Shown: piece after piece, positions 34,496 to 42,283 of the stretch
How positions within the stretch are numbered: position 1 is the first letter of the stretch
Layout: every line of letters begins with the position of its first letter
DNA from: Enterobacter sp. SA187
GTDB lineage: Bacteria; Pseudomonadota; Gammaproteobacteria; Enterobacterales; Enterobacteriaceae
DNA: 64,000 nucleotides
Assembly: GCF_001888805.2 (NCBI RefSeq)
Contig: NZ_CP019113.1
Span: 3,224,001-3,288,000 of the forward strand
Reading direction: 5' to 3'
The notes under the pieces: generated by a model
Seen by the model: only the letters and a program-made list of their open reading frames with translations
Database searches by the model: none
Told to the model about the DNA's origin: nothing
Translations under genes and position numbers: made by a program

Positions 34496-35704
34496 TTACT
34501 CTTTTGCGATCGGCGTGGCGTTCTCGTCGATTTTCGTCTCGCCCTGAATGGCGGTAATTTTCTTCTCAACGTCCGCCACCTGTTCACTGCTGTGCAACAG
34601 GGTGTAGGTCAGATCAAACTGCGTACTCGCCCCTGGCTGGAGCTGCTTCACGCGTTTCTGCTCGCGCTCGATGGTCACCGGATAGGCAAAACTGGTGCCC
34701 GGCTCAATGCCGGTGACGTAGCCCTGTTTGAGGGTGTCGGTATTTTTCCATAGCGTCAGCACCGGCAACTGGCGGGTGTCGAACTGGATGGATGCGCCCT
34801 TATCACCCGCTTTGTTCACCACGGCCGCCAGCGTCTGATGATCTTCCCCTGCCAGCGGCTGAATGTTGAATACCATCTCGTCAAAGCCTTTGGTCGGCCC
34901 GGCGTAGGTCTGCCAGTTTTTCAGGCCCTCTTTGGCATAGTCATTGAACGGACTGATAGCGGACATCGGCGCGAGGAAGCGCGCGCCCTCTTCCAGGATC
35001 GGCATGCCGAAGTTGCTGTGATAGATGATCTGGTAATCGTGCGGATAGTCCGCATCGTTGGTCAGCACATCGTGCAGGCTGAAACTGTTGCTGCCCGGCA
35101 CGTAGCGCAGCTCGGTCAGGGTCTGCAAATCCGCTTTCTTGAAGGTGCTCTCTTTAATCAACCCTCGAATGCGGATCTCATAGGGCGCGGCGTCCGCTAC
35201 CTCGACTTCCACCTGCGAGGCGGGCGTATTCCCCGCTTTGCCATGGAGCGTATAGATTTGGCCGTCAGCGGTGACCGGATGACCGGTCCATTCGTAGCCG
35301 CAGCGCACCATCATTTCGTTGAAACCTTCCAGCCAGCCCAGCCCGTTACGGCTTTCCAGATTAATAAACGCCGGGTTAACCACCTCTTTCACCGGCGACT
35401 CCCAGCCCATTTTTGAGCCGAAGCCTTCCACACGCAGCAGATTCATACCGCGCGTCGGACTGAGGGTGATGGTAAGCCCGTCCTTACTGGTAAGGATGAG
35501 TATTTTACTCCCTTCCTGCTTACCGCCATGTAGCACTTTTTGCTCAATGCTGAAACTGTGATCTTTGACGTTCAGCTCCTGGCTGGAAATCTTCCAGTTT
35601 CCTTTTTCCACGCCCTGTTCAGCGCTGGTCAGCACCCAGGTTTTTGCCGCCACCTGTCCCGAAATCATTACTGCAAGCACCGTTAAAGCCAGTTTAATTT
35701 TCAT
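34496..35704 (-). CDS. Periplasmic DUF4432 (aldose-1-epimerase-like) protein
   Basis: A 402-residue protein with a clear signal peptide (MKIKLALTVLAVMISGQVAA) and then a galactose-mutarotase-like beta-sandwich of the DUF4432 family, with segments SPTRGMNLLRVEG and NEMMVRCGYEWTGHP. Relatives are proposed to interconvert anomers of sugars; no substrate is established for this branch as far as I know. A terminator (35850-35883) separates it from the fructotransferase-like gene, so it likely has its own promoter, but its place between two fructoside loci suggests a related role in the periplasm. Confidence 0.78.
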   Translation of the reverse strand: MKIKLALTVLAVMISGQVAAKTWVLTSAEQGVEKGNWKISSQELNVKDHSFSIEQKVLHGGKQEGSKILILTSKDGLTITLSPTRGMNLLRVEGFGSKMGWESPVKEVVNPAFINLESRNGLGWLEGFNEMMVRCGYEWTGHPVTADGQIYTLHGKAGNTPASQVEVEVADAAPYEIRIRGLIKESTFKKADLQTLTELRYVPGSNSFSLHDVLTNDADYPHDYQIIYHSNFGMPILEEGARFLAPMSAISPFNDYAKEGLKNWQTYAGPTKGFDEMVFNIQPLAGEDHQTLAAVVNKAGDKGASIQFDTRQLPVLTLWKNTDTLKQGYVTGIEPGTSFAYPVTIEREQKRVKQLQPGASTQFDLTYTLLHSSEQVADVEKKITAIQGETKIDENATPIAKE

Positions 35705-35849
35705 TTTTCGTCCTTTTTGCTGAATCGATTATTGACTGACCCGCCCGAATCTACTGATTAGCAGGTTAAAGAAATGTGACGAGGTTCACCTGCCGGGAAA
35801 AGCAGCGTTTTTAAGGGAAATTATGTGGTTTTGATCGCATGAGGAATGA

Positions 35850-35883
35850 AAAATCCCCGCACGATTGCCGTAATTATGCGGGG
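35850..35883 (-). terminator. Terminator of the fructotransferase-like gene
   Basis: Stem CCCCGC (35855-35860) / GCGGGG (35878-35883) that on the minus strand is followed by ATTTTTC; it lies 31 nt past the stop codon at 35915. Confidence 0.75.
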
Positions 35884-35914
35884 TTGAACAGATAATGCTT
35901 TAACGATTCAGCGG

Positions 35915-37276
35915 CTAAACAGGCTGGCCGGGCACGGGTGTGGCGCGAAAGGCGTTAAGGCTGCGGTCCAGTATGACCTGGTGATCCGCCCCGGAATCCA
36001 GCACCGTATTGTGCGTGGCTGCGGACGCCACCAGCACGGCTGTCACCGCCAGCGCAACGCGGCGATCCGTTGCCAGCAAGGCCCCCACCTGGGTGGTAAA
36101 ACAGGAGCCAGCGTCAGCAGACTGTTCAGCACCTGCTTCGCGGGTGGCGATGATATGATTACTAGCGATGTAATTCCCCTGCCCGACGACGAGATGAATG
36201 ATCACCGGCCTTGTGTCCGGCGGTGTGCTAAGCGCCGTGTCGGGGGACGCAGAGATATGATTACCGATCACGGAATTGTGATCGCCATTGATATGCACCA
36301 GCCCGAAGCTGTCATCAAGGCCGTTATCGTAGCCCTGCATCGGCGGCCACGGCTCGCGGTCACGCAGCAAATGGTTGGCGGAAATCAGGTTCTCCGAGCA
36401 GTTATCTTCAAGGATCACCATGCCCGGATAAAAGGCGTGAAAACGGTTGCCGGTAATACTTGATCGCGCCACCCCCGAGAAATGCACGCTGCTTTTACCG
36501 CGCGGAAAGATATTATTGGCGGCGATCAGCAGCCCGCCAAAATTCTGCGCATAAATGGAGTAGCCTTTGTAGCCTGCCCCGATCAGGTTATCGGTAATTT
36601 TTGAGGCCTGGCCCGCGCCGCGCAGTTCCACGCAGTTACCGCATTCGGCAATGAAATTATCATGCACCGACAGCGCGTCGGCGTGGTAAATGGTCAGGCC
36701 GTGCTCCAGATAGACAAAACCCATGCCGTTGATGCGAAACGAGTCCTGGGCGCTGGCGATATAAATCCCCGTCTTACCGTTCACATAGCTGTTTTCCGGA
36801 TCGTTATGCCCCAGGTCGTCATCGACGAAATGCAGCCCATCGATGCAGAAGCCGGAAAACTCCACCGAGCTGATGCGCGGCTCGCCGCTGCGCTCCACAT
36901 AAAAGGCCGCCCCTGCATGCTCCGGCTGCCCGTCGCCTGCGGCAATATCCACCAGAATACGGCTGCCGCCCGGCCAGATTTCATGCCAGTTCGGCCATTC
37001 ATTTTGCGGCGCGTTAAAGCGGATGCTGGAAGACGTAAAGCCATGCCCGGCGCCCATGATTTTCAGGTAACTGATGTCGATGAGTATCTGCGTGGTGAGG
37101 TGATAATCACCCGGCGGAATATAAATGACCGCGCCGGGCTTGCCGCCGCCGTTACTATCAGTCTGCGTTTGTCGGCTTTTAATATCGGCGATGATGCTGT
37201 TGATCACCTCGCCAATATCTCTGTACGGGTTACCGGTATGCCAGCGGGTGACATCATAATGGTTATTGCTCGTCAT
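35915..37276 (-). CDS. Inulin fructotransferase / difructose-anhydride III hydrolase homologue
   Basis: A 453-residue right-handed beta-helix protein clearly of the inulin fructotransferase (IFTase) / DFA-IIIase family (GH91). The diagnostic block MGFVYLEH, then ADALSVHDNFIAECGNCVEL, then NNIFPRGKSS and FYPGM is present. The two acidic residues known as catalytic in the family (Asp and Glu eleven residues apart) are D206 and E217. There is no signal peptide, unlike secreted IFTases that act on polymeric inulin, so a cytoplasmic hydrolase opening imported DFA III to inulobiose is more likely. A good site (GAGGA) precedes ATG 37276; it follows the symporter gene by 14 nt. Substrate assignment is inference; family assignment is firm. 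Confidence 0.85.
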   Translation of the reverse strand: MTSNNHYDVTRWHTGNPYRDIGEVINSIIADIKSRQTQTDSNGGGKPGAVIYIPPGDYHLTTQILIDISYLKIMGAGHGFTSSSIRFNAPQNEWPNWHEIWPGGSRILVDIAAGDGQPEHAGAAFYVERSGEPRISSVEFSGFCIDGLHFVDDDLGHNDPENSYVNGKTGIYIASAQDSFRINGMGFVYLEHGLTIYHADALSVHDNFIAECGNCVELRGAGQASKITDNLIGAGYKGYSIYAQNFGGLLIAANNIFPRGKSSVHFSGVARSSITGNRFHAFYPGMVILEDNCSENLISANHLLRDREPWPPMQGYDNGLDDSFGLVHINGDHNSVIGNHISASPDTALSTPPDTRPVIIHLVVGQGNYIASNHIIATREAGAEQSADAGSCFTTQVGALLATDRRVALAVTAVLVASAATHNTVLDSGADHQVILDRSLNAFRATPVPGQPV

Positions 37277-37290
37277 CAGTAGATCCTCAT

Positions 37291-38685
37291 TTACATGACA
37301 GAAAGTTCGCGTTTAGCCAGGTCGACTTTGATTCTTTCCAGCAGTTGATTGTCGAGTTTGAAATAACGCACCATCCAGGCGCTGATGAAATAGCTCACCA
37401 TCGGCAGTAAGGAGAACATGATAATAATGCCCTGGAGGGTTTGCGGATTTTGTTGCGGCTGGTTGGCGACGTAGCCGGTAAAGGAGAGGATCCAGGCGAC
37501 GATAGCCCCGGCGACTGCCAGCCCCATTTTCAGCATAAAGAGATTGCCCGCAAAGGAGATGCCGGTCAGACGCTTGCCGTATTTCCAGTCACCGTAATCA
37601 TCCACGTCAGACATCATCGCCCACAGAATCGGACCGGACTGGATCAAATGCAGAATATTGATCACGATAAACAGCGCCAGCAGCGGCGTCAGTGATTGCG
37701 GATCAACGAACCACAGCGCGAATGACAGAATGCCGAGAATAATATTGATAATGCGGAAAAGCTTAATTTTATCGAAACGGTCGGTAAGCGGTTTGGCAAT
37801 CACGCTGCCGAACATATTGCAGGCAACGCCGAGCGCCATAAAAAAGGTCACAAATCCTACCGAGGCGTGCATCACATAGGTGGCGTAATAAATAGTCACC
37901 GCCCCACGAATAAAGGCCGGGAAAACGTTTAAAAAGGTAATAGAGATCATCAGCAGCCACTGATCATTTTTGATGATGTCTTTCAGATCGCGCATTAAGG
38001 AGTCATTGGCTTTTACTGATCTCACCCGCTCTTTAATACTGCTGAAGCAGAACAGGAACATTAGGGTGGCGGCAGCACCCATGATCATCATGGTCTGCTG
38101 AAAACCCGCCGCGCGGTCGCCCTCTCCCAGCCATTCGGTGAGCGGCAGAATAGACGAGGACACAATCAGCGTCGCCAGTCCGTTCAGGAAGAAGCGCCAC
38201 GACAGACAGCCCAGCCGCTCTTTCTGATTCAGCGTGATCACACCCGCCACCGAGCAGTAGGGAATATTTATCGCGGTATAAATCAGCGACATCACCAGAT
38301 AAGTCACCCAGGCATAGATTATTTTGCCGCTCATCGTCAGATCGGGCGTGGTAAACATCACCACCGCGCCCAGACCAAAAGGCACCGCCATCCACAGCAA
38401 CCACGGGCGGAATTTGCCCCAGCGACTTTTAGTGCGATCGCATATTGCGCCCATCACCGGATCGCTGAAGGCATCAAATATACGGATCACCAGAAATAAG
38501 GTGCCCACGACGCCGGCATCGAGGCCATAAATATCGGTGTAAAACCAGGTCAGATAAAGTGCCAGCACGCTCCAGATCATGCAGGAACCGGCATCCCCCA
38601 TGCCGTAGCCCACTTTTTCTTTCAGGCTGAGCTTTTCATAAGCGCTGTGCTTTGATGTTGTTTTTACAGACAGAGTGACAGACAT
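37291..38685 (-). CDS. GPH-family sugar:cation symporter, probable difructose anhydride importer
   Basis: A 464-residue permease of the glycoside-pentoside-hexuronide:cation symporter family (MelB-like), with twelve helices and the family segments GYGMGDAGSCMIWS near the N-terminus, RIFDAFSDPVMGAICDRTKSRWGKFRPWLL in the first loop and WAMMSDVDDYGDWKYGKRLTG in the central part. ATG 38685 is chosen because AAAAGG lies 8 nt upstream; a longer in-frame start at 38733 lacks a ribosome site. Tightly spaced ahead of the fructotransferase-like gene, it should bring that enzyme's substrate into the cell. Confidence 0.88.
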   Translation of the reverse strand: MSVTLSVKTTSKHSAYEKLSLKEKVGYGMGDAGSCMIWSVLALYLTWFYTDIYGLDAGVVGTLFLVIRIFDAFSDPVMGAICDRTKSRWGKFRPWLLWMAVPFGLGAVVMFTTPDLTMSGKIIYAWVTYLVMSLIYTAINIPYCSVAGVITLNQKERLGCLSWRFFLNGLATLIVSSSILPLTEWLGEGDRAAGFQQTMMIMGAAATLMFLFCFSSIKERVRSVKANDSLMRDLKDIIKNDQWLLMISITFLNVFPAFIRGAVTIYYATYVMHASVGFVTFFMALGVACNMFGSVIAKPLTDRFDKIKLFRIINIILGILSFALWFVDPQSLTPLLALFIVINILHLIQSGPILWAMMSDVDDYGDWKYGKRLTGISFAGNLFMLKMGLAVAGAIVAWILSFTGYVANQPQQNPQTLQGIIIMFSLLPMVSYFISAWMVRYFKLDNQLLERIKVDLAKRELSVM

Positions 38686-38794
38686 ATCGTGTACCTTTTC
38701 ATTGCGCAGTCGTGAACGCCGGGCACGGGTCATCAGACCGGTCCCATCCGGGATAAATGTCGTGGTAATAAAATTCAGATAAAAAATTAACGCG

Positions 38795-39805
38795 TCATAA
38801 GGTGGTGATATTCAGCCTGACGCTGCTCTCGCGGATAATTAACCGCGAAACGATCTCCACCATGTCGATACTTTCCAGCTGGCTGTTATTTTTCACCATC
38901 TGAAACGCCAGGTGCGCAATTTCATTTATTGGCTGCGCGACGCTGGTTATTTTTTGTGTTTGCGCCAGCACAGTATTATCAAAGCTGGCGATGGCAATAT
39001 CGTCCGGAACGGTCAGCCCCTGCGCTTTCAGGCCATCGATAATGTAGCAGGCGGCGACATCGTTATAGACCAGCAGACAGGTGCAGCGCGCCGGGTCATT
39101 TTTCAGTTTATCGATGATCACGTCCAGGTTATGGATATGCCCGGAGGTTCTCTCCCCCTCGCCTTTACCGATCCAGAACTGGTGCGCCAGCGCCAGTTGC
39201 AGGCCGTGCCCGGTAATTTTCCTGCTGTAGGCCGACACCTTGCGATTATCCACCCCGTCCTGGGCGATAAAACCAAAGGCAGTGTGGCCGGTATGAATAA
39301 AATGCCCGGCGATATTCTCCGCGCCACGGGTCTGGTTAATGGACACTGAATTAAAAAAGCGGGAGACCTGCGTGACTACCGCCACCGGTATGTGGGTGGC
39401 ACGAAGCCATTCCGATAATTCCGCCTCGGCTTCAGTGGGCACCCACAGCAGACTGTCTATGCCCATGCCAATCAGACTATGAATAATCTGTTTATCCTGT
39501 TGCGGCTGATTCTGATGCGTTTTCACAATCACCGATTTGCCAATATAGCGGGCCTCTTCTTCAAAGGTGGCCAGTAATTCGCAAAAGTGAGGGTTGACCA
39601 GATTGGGTAATACCACGCCAATCAGACCCGAACATTTTCCGCTGAGTTGCACGGCGCTTTTCAGTGGCACATAACAGAGAAAATCCATGGCATCCCGCAC
39701 CGCCTGGCGCGTTTCCGGATTCACGCCCGGATGATTATTCAGCACCCGGGATACGGTGGCGGTTGATACACCGGCTTTTTTGGCGACGTCTTTCAGGGAT
39801 GCCAT
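38795..39805 (-). CDS. LacI-family regulator of the difructose-anhydride-type locus
   Basis: A 336-residue LacI/GalR-type regulator: helix-turn-helix MASLKDVAKKAGVSTATVSRVL, hinge, then a sensor domain with GLIGVVLPNLVNPHFCELL and LLVYNDVAACYIIDGL. It is the first gene of the set and points the same way as the symporter and enzyme genes, 109 nt before the symporter start, so it is likely both autoregulated and local. The helix-turn-helix is close to but distinct from that of CscR, so separate operators are expected. Inducer unknown. Confidence 0.9.
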   Translation of the reverse strand: MASLKDVAKKAGVSTATVSRVLNNHPGVNPETRQAVRDAMDFLCYVPLKSAVQLSGKCSGLIGVVLPNLVNPHFCELLATFEEEARYIGKSVIVKTHQNQPQQDKQIIHSLIGMGIDSLLWVPTEAEAELSEWLRATHIPVAVVTQVSRFFNSVSINQTRGAENIAGHFIHTGHTAFGFIAQDGVDNRKVSAYSRKITGHGLQLALAHQFWIGKGEGERTSGHIHNLDVIIDKLKNDPARCTCLLVYNDVAACYIIDGLKAQGLTVPDDIAIASFDNTVLAQTQKITSVAQPINEIAHLAFQMVKNNSQLESIDMVEIVSRLIIRESSVRLNITTL

Positions 39806-39809
39806 AAGA

Positions 39810-39864
39810 AGTTACTGTGTCTCTGTTTGATGTGCAGTAACTATAGAGTGTGATCAGGCTCAAA
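39810..39864 (-). promoter_or_regulatory. CRP-like site and inverted repeat upstream of the LacI-type gene
   Basis: TGTGA-TCAGGC-TCAAA at 39849-39864 matches the CRP consensus at 9 of 10 half-site positions. Between it and the start codon is an inverted repeat, AGTTACTG (39810-39817) and CAGTAACT (39835-39842), 17 nt apart. This suggests catabolite control of the locus. Confidence 0.55.
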
Positions 39865-39991
39865 AATGTTAGCCCGTTCACATGTCATTTCGTTACATCG
39901 GCACAGAGATCGGGATCTCATTTTTCATTTGATTCAGGAGAGACTACCATCATTACCAGTTATCTAACTCATTGACTTAAGTCTGAATACC

Positions 39992-41371
39992 ATGAAAATG
40001 ACGCCACCCACACCGCTTAATGCGAATCCGGAGACTATCATCGCCCGTTATCATCGCTTGCCGCGCCTGCGCCGCGTTGCCCGCGTGGCTGCCCTTACCG
40101 GCTGCGCTCTGCTGCTTGCCAGCTGTTCCTCCAGAGCGCCGCATTCGCTGGTCACCCCGCTGCCGCCGGTGACAAAGCAGCCGCTGGCGGATAAATCATC
40201 ACAGTCTGACGAACCGGTGCGCGGGGTCTGGCTGGCGACGGTGTCCCGCCTTGACTGGCCGCCGCGTGAGTCGGTCAACGGCAGCAGCAGCGCGGTGCGC
40301 ATCCGGATGCAGCAGGAAGCGCTGAAAACCAAGCTGGATAATTTGCAGCGGCTTGGCATCAACACCGTTTTCTTCCAGGTAAAACCCGACGGTACAGCGC
40401 TGTGGCCGTCAAAAATTCTGCCGTGGTCAGATATGCTGACCGGAAAAATTGGTCAGGATCCCGGTTACGATCCGTTGCAGTTTATGCTGGATGAAGCGCA
40501 CCGGCGCGGCATGAAAGTCCACGCCTGGTTTAACCCTTATCGCGTCTCCACCAATATCAAACCCTCTACCGCCAGCGAGCTGAACAGTACGCTGGCGCTG
40601 CGTCCTGCCAGTATTTTTGTGCTGCACCGTGACTGGATCCGTACCGCAGGGGACCGCTATGTGCTCGATCCCGGCATTCCGGAAGTGCGCGACTGGATCA
40701 CCAGCATTGTGGCGGAAGTGGTGACAAGTTACCCGGTGGATGGCGTGCAGTTCGATGATTATTTCTATGCGGAAACGCCTGGTTCGCCGCTTAACGACAG
40801 CCAGACATTCCGGCAGTACGGGCAGGGATTTGCTTCGAAAGCAGACTGGCGGCGGCATAATACGCAACAGCTGATCGAACAGGTGTCGCGCACCATCAAG
40901 CAGCTGAAACCCGAAGTGGAATTTGGCGTCAGCCCGGCGGGGGTCTGGCGCAATATTTCCCACGATCCCTCCGGTTCGAACACGCGCGGCGCGGCGGCCT
41001 ATGACGAATCCTTTGCGGATACGCGGCGCTGGGTACAACAGGGATTGCTGGATTATATCGCCCCGCAGATCTACTGGCCTTTTGCACGGGATGCGGCGCG
41101 TTACGATGTGCTGGCGCACTGGTGGGCAAACGTGGTGAAGCCGACAAATACGCGCCTGTATATTGGCGTCGCATTATATAAAGTGGGTGAAGCGTCGAAA
41201 AATGAACCCGACTGGACAATTAACGGCGGTGTGCCGGAGCTGAAAAAACAGATCGATTTGAACGAGTCTGTGCCGAATATCAACGGCACTATTCTGTTCA
41301 GGGAAGACTATCTTAATCAGCCCCAGACCCGGGAGGCGGTCAGCTATTTGCGTGGCCGCTGGGGAAAATAA
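39992..41371 (+). CDS. digH: Divisome-localised glycosyl hydrolase lipoprotein
   Basis: An outer-membrane lipoprotein that hydrolyses denuded peptidoglycan glycan strands at the division site. The lipobox LLASC puts the lipidated cysteine at residue 45; the glycosyl-hydrolase-like domain follows (VRGVWLATVSRLDWPP, VFFQVKPDGTALWPSKILPW, DGVQFDDYFY, APQIYWPF) and runs to residue 459, collinear with E. coli DigH (YddW). The N-terminal region before the lipobox is longer than usual, so an internal start is possible. Monocistronic. Confidence 0.93.
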   Translation: MKMTPPTPLNANPETIIARYHRLPRLRRVARVAALTGCALLLASCSSRAPHSLVTPLPPVTKQPLADKSSQSDEPVRGVWLATVSRLDWPPRESVNGSSSAVRIRMQQEALKTKLDNLQRLGINTVFFQVKPDGTALWPSKILPWSDMLTGKIGQDPGYDPLQFMLDEAHRRGMKVHAWFNPYRVSTNIKPSTASELNSTLALRPASIFVLHRDWIRTAGDRYVLDPGIPEVRDWITSIVAEVVTSYPVDGVQFDDYFYAETPGSPLNDSQTFRQYGQGFASKADWRRHNTQQLIEQVSRTIKQLKPEVEFGVSPAGVWRNISHDPSGSNTRGAAAYDESFADTRRWVQQGLLDYIAPQIYWPFARDAARYDVLAHWWANVVKPTNTRLYIGVALYKVGEASKNEPDWTINGGVPELKKQIDLNESVPNINGTILFREDYLNQPQTREAVSYLRGRWGK

Positions 41372-41374
41372 CGC

Positions 41375-42106
41375 TTACTTACCGTGAAATACGATGGTGA
41401 AACCCTGTTCGTGCCAGTGCTCAAACTGTTCCTGCTGGCGGCGCGTCAGGGTTTTACCTGTCCAGATAAAAATATGCTGCCCCGGGAAGAGTTCCGGACG
41501 CGGCAGATCCAGCGGTTCGGCGAGCACGTCAATATGCCAGCCTCGCTGCGAAAGACGCCAGGCTTCCAGCCACAGCCGGGTACGGTCGTCAGTATCCCAG
41601 CCAATCAGGAGCGCCTCTTTACCTGGTTTTAAACGTGCCTGCGCGACACAGCTCACGGCGTATTCAATCAGCGCGCCATCCAGCAGGCTGCTCATCGCGC
41701 GGGCAGTATTTTGATCGAGATTTAAACGCTGACGCACCGGGGTATAAACATGATCGATTAAGGCATCGACCGGGTGCTCACGCCCTGCTTCATTGATTTT
41801 GGCGCGTAAGTTCGCAGGATTCACGCGGCGCAGCACGGCCATCATCTCTTCCTGCTGTAATGACCAGCCGTCGTCCACCGCCACTTCTTTTGCTTCCAGC
41901 AATGCCTTCACCTTTCCGACCGGTACGCCGCTTTTGATCCAACGCTTAATATCTTCGATGCGCTGAATATCCTCTTCATCGAACTGTCGATGGCCGCCTT
42001 CACTGCGCTGAGGTTTCAGCAATCCATAACGACGTTGCCAGGCCCGCAGCGTTACAGGATTGATTGCGCATCGTTCAGCGACATCGCCAATACTGTAATG
42101 AGCCAT
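41375..42106 (-). CDS. bluR: MerR-family repressor BluR
   Basis: A 243-residue MerR-like regulator: N-terminal winged helix (YSIGDVAERCAINPVTLRAWQRRYGLL) and a C-terminal B12-binding-like fold that in E. coli BluR lacks cobalamin and instead binds BluF. In E. coli it represses ycgZ-ymgAB and is released by blue-light-activated BluF at low temperature. The same gene order (bluR, bluF, divergent ycgZ-ariR) is present here. Confidence 0.93.
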   Translation of the reverse strand: MAHYSIGDVAERCAINPVTLRAWQRRYGLLKPQRSEGGHRQFDEEDIQRIEDIKRWIKSGVPVGKVKALLEAKEVAVDDGWSLQQEEMMAVLRRVNPANLRAKINEAGREHPVDALIDHVYTPVRQRLNLDQNTARAMSSLLDGALIEYAVSCVAQARLKPGKEALLIGWDTDDRTRLWLEAWRLSQRGWHIDVLAEPLDLPRPELFPGQHIFIWTGKTLTRRQQEQFEHWHEQGFTIVFHGK

Positions 42107-42163
42107 AGGTCTCCTTTGTACATCTATTTAACACTTCACCTTAAACTAACCAATATCCTGAGC

Positions 42164-42190
42164 TTGTACAAACCCTTTTTTGTTGTACAA
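42164..42190 (-). promoter_or_regulatory. Paired TTGTACAA boxes upstream of bluR, candidate BluR operator
   Basis: Two perfect TTGTACAA palindromes at 42164-42171 and 42183-42190, with start positions 19 nt apart. The same pair geometry occurs at 43774/43793 ahead of ycgZ. A further TTGTACAA lies at 42261-42268. Confidence 0.6.
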
Positions 42191-42234
42191 GAATTATGTG
42201 ACTGTTTATCAACACTATTTATAATTTTCGAATG

Positions 42235-42262
42235 AAAAAAAAGCCCCGCTTCTGCGGGGCTT
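42235..42262 (-). terminator. Terminator of bluF
   Basis: On the minus strand: perfect 9-bp stem AAGCCCCGC / GCGGGGCTT with loop AGAA, running into six further T residues. It lies 22 nt past the bluF stop codon. Confidence 0.9.
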
Positions 42263-42283
42263 GTACAAAGGTGTAGCGGATGA

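Noticed and set aside
35915..37276. Pectate lyase or polygalacturonase, because of the beta-helix fold
   Set aside because: The conserved blocks and the Asp/Glu pair match inulin fructotransferase/DFA-IIIase and not the pectinase families.
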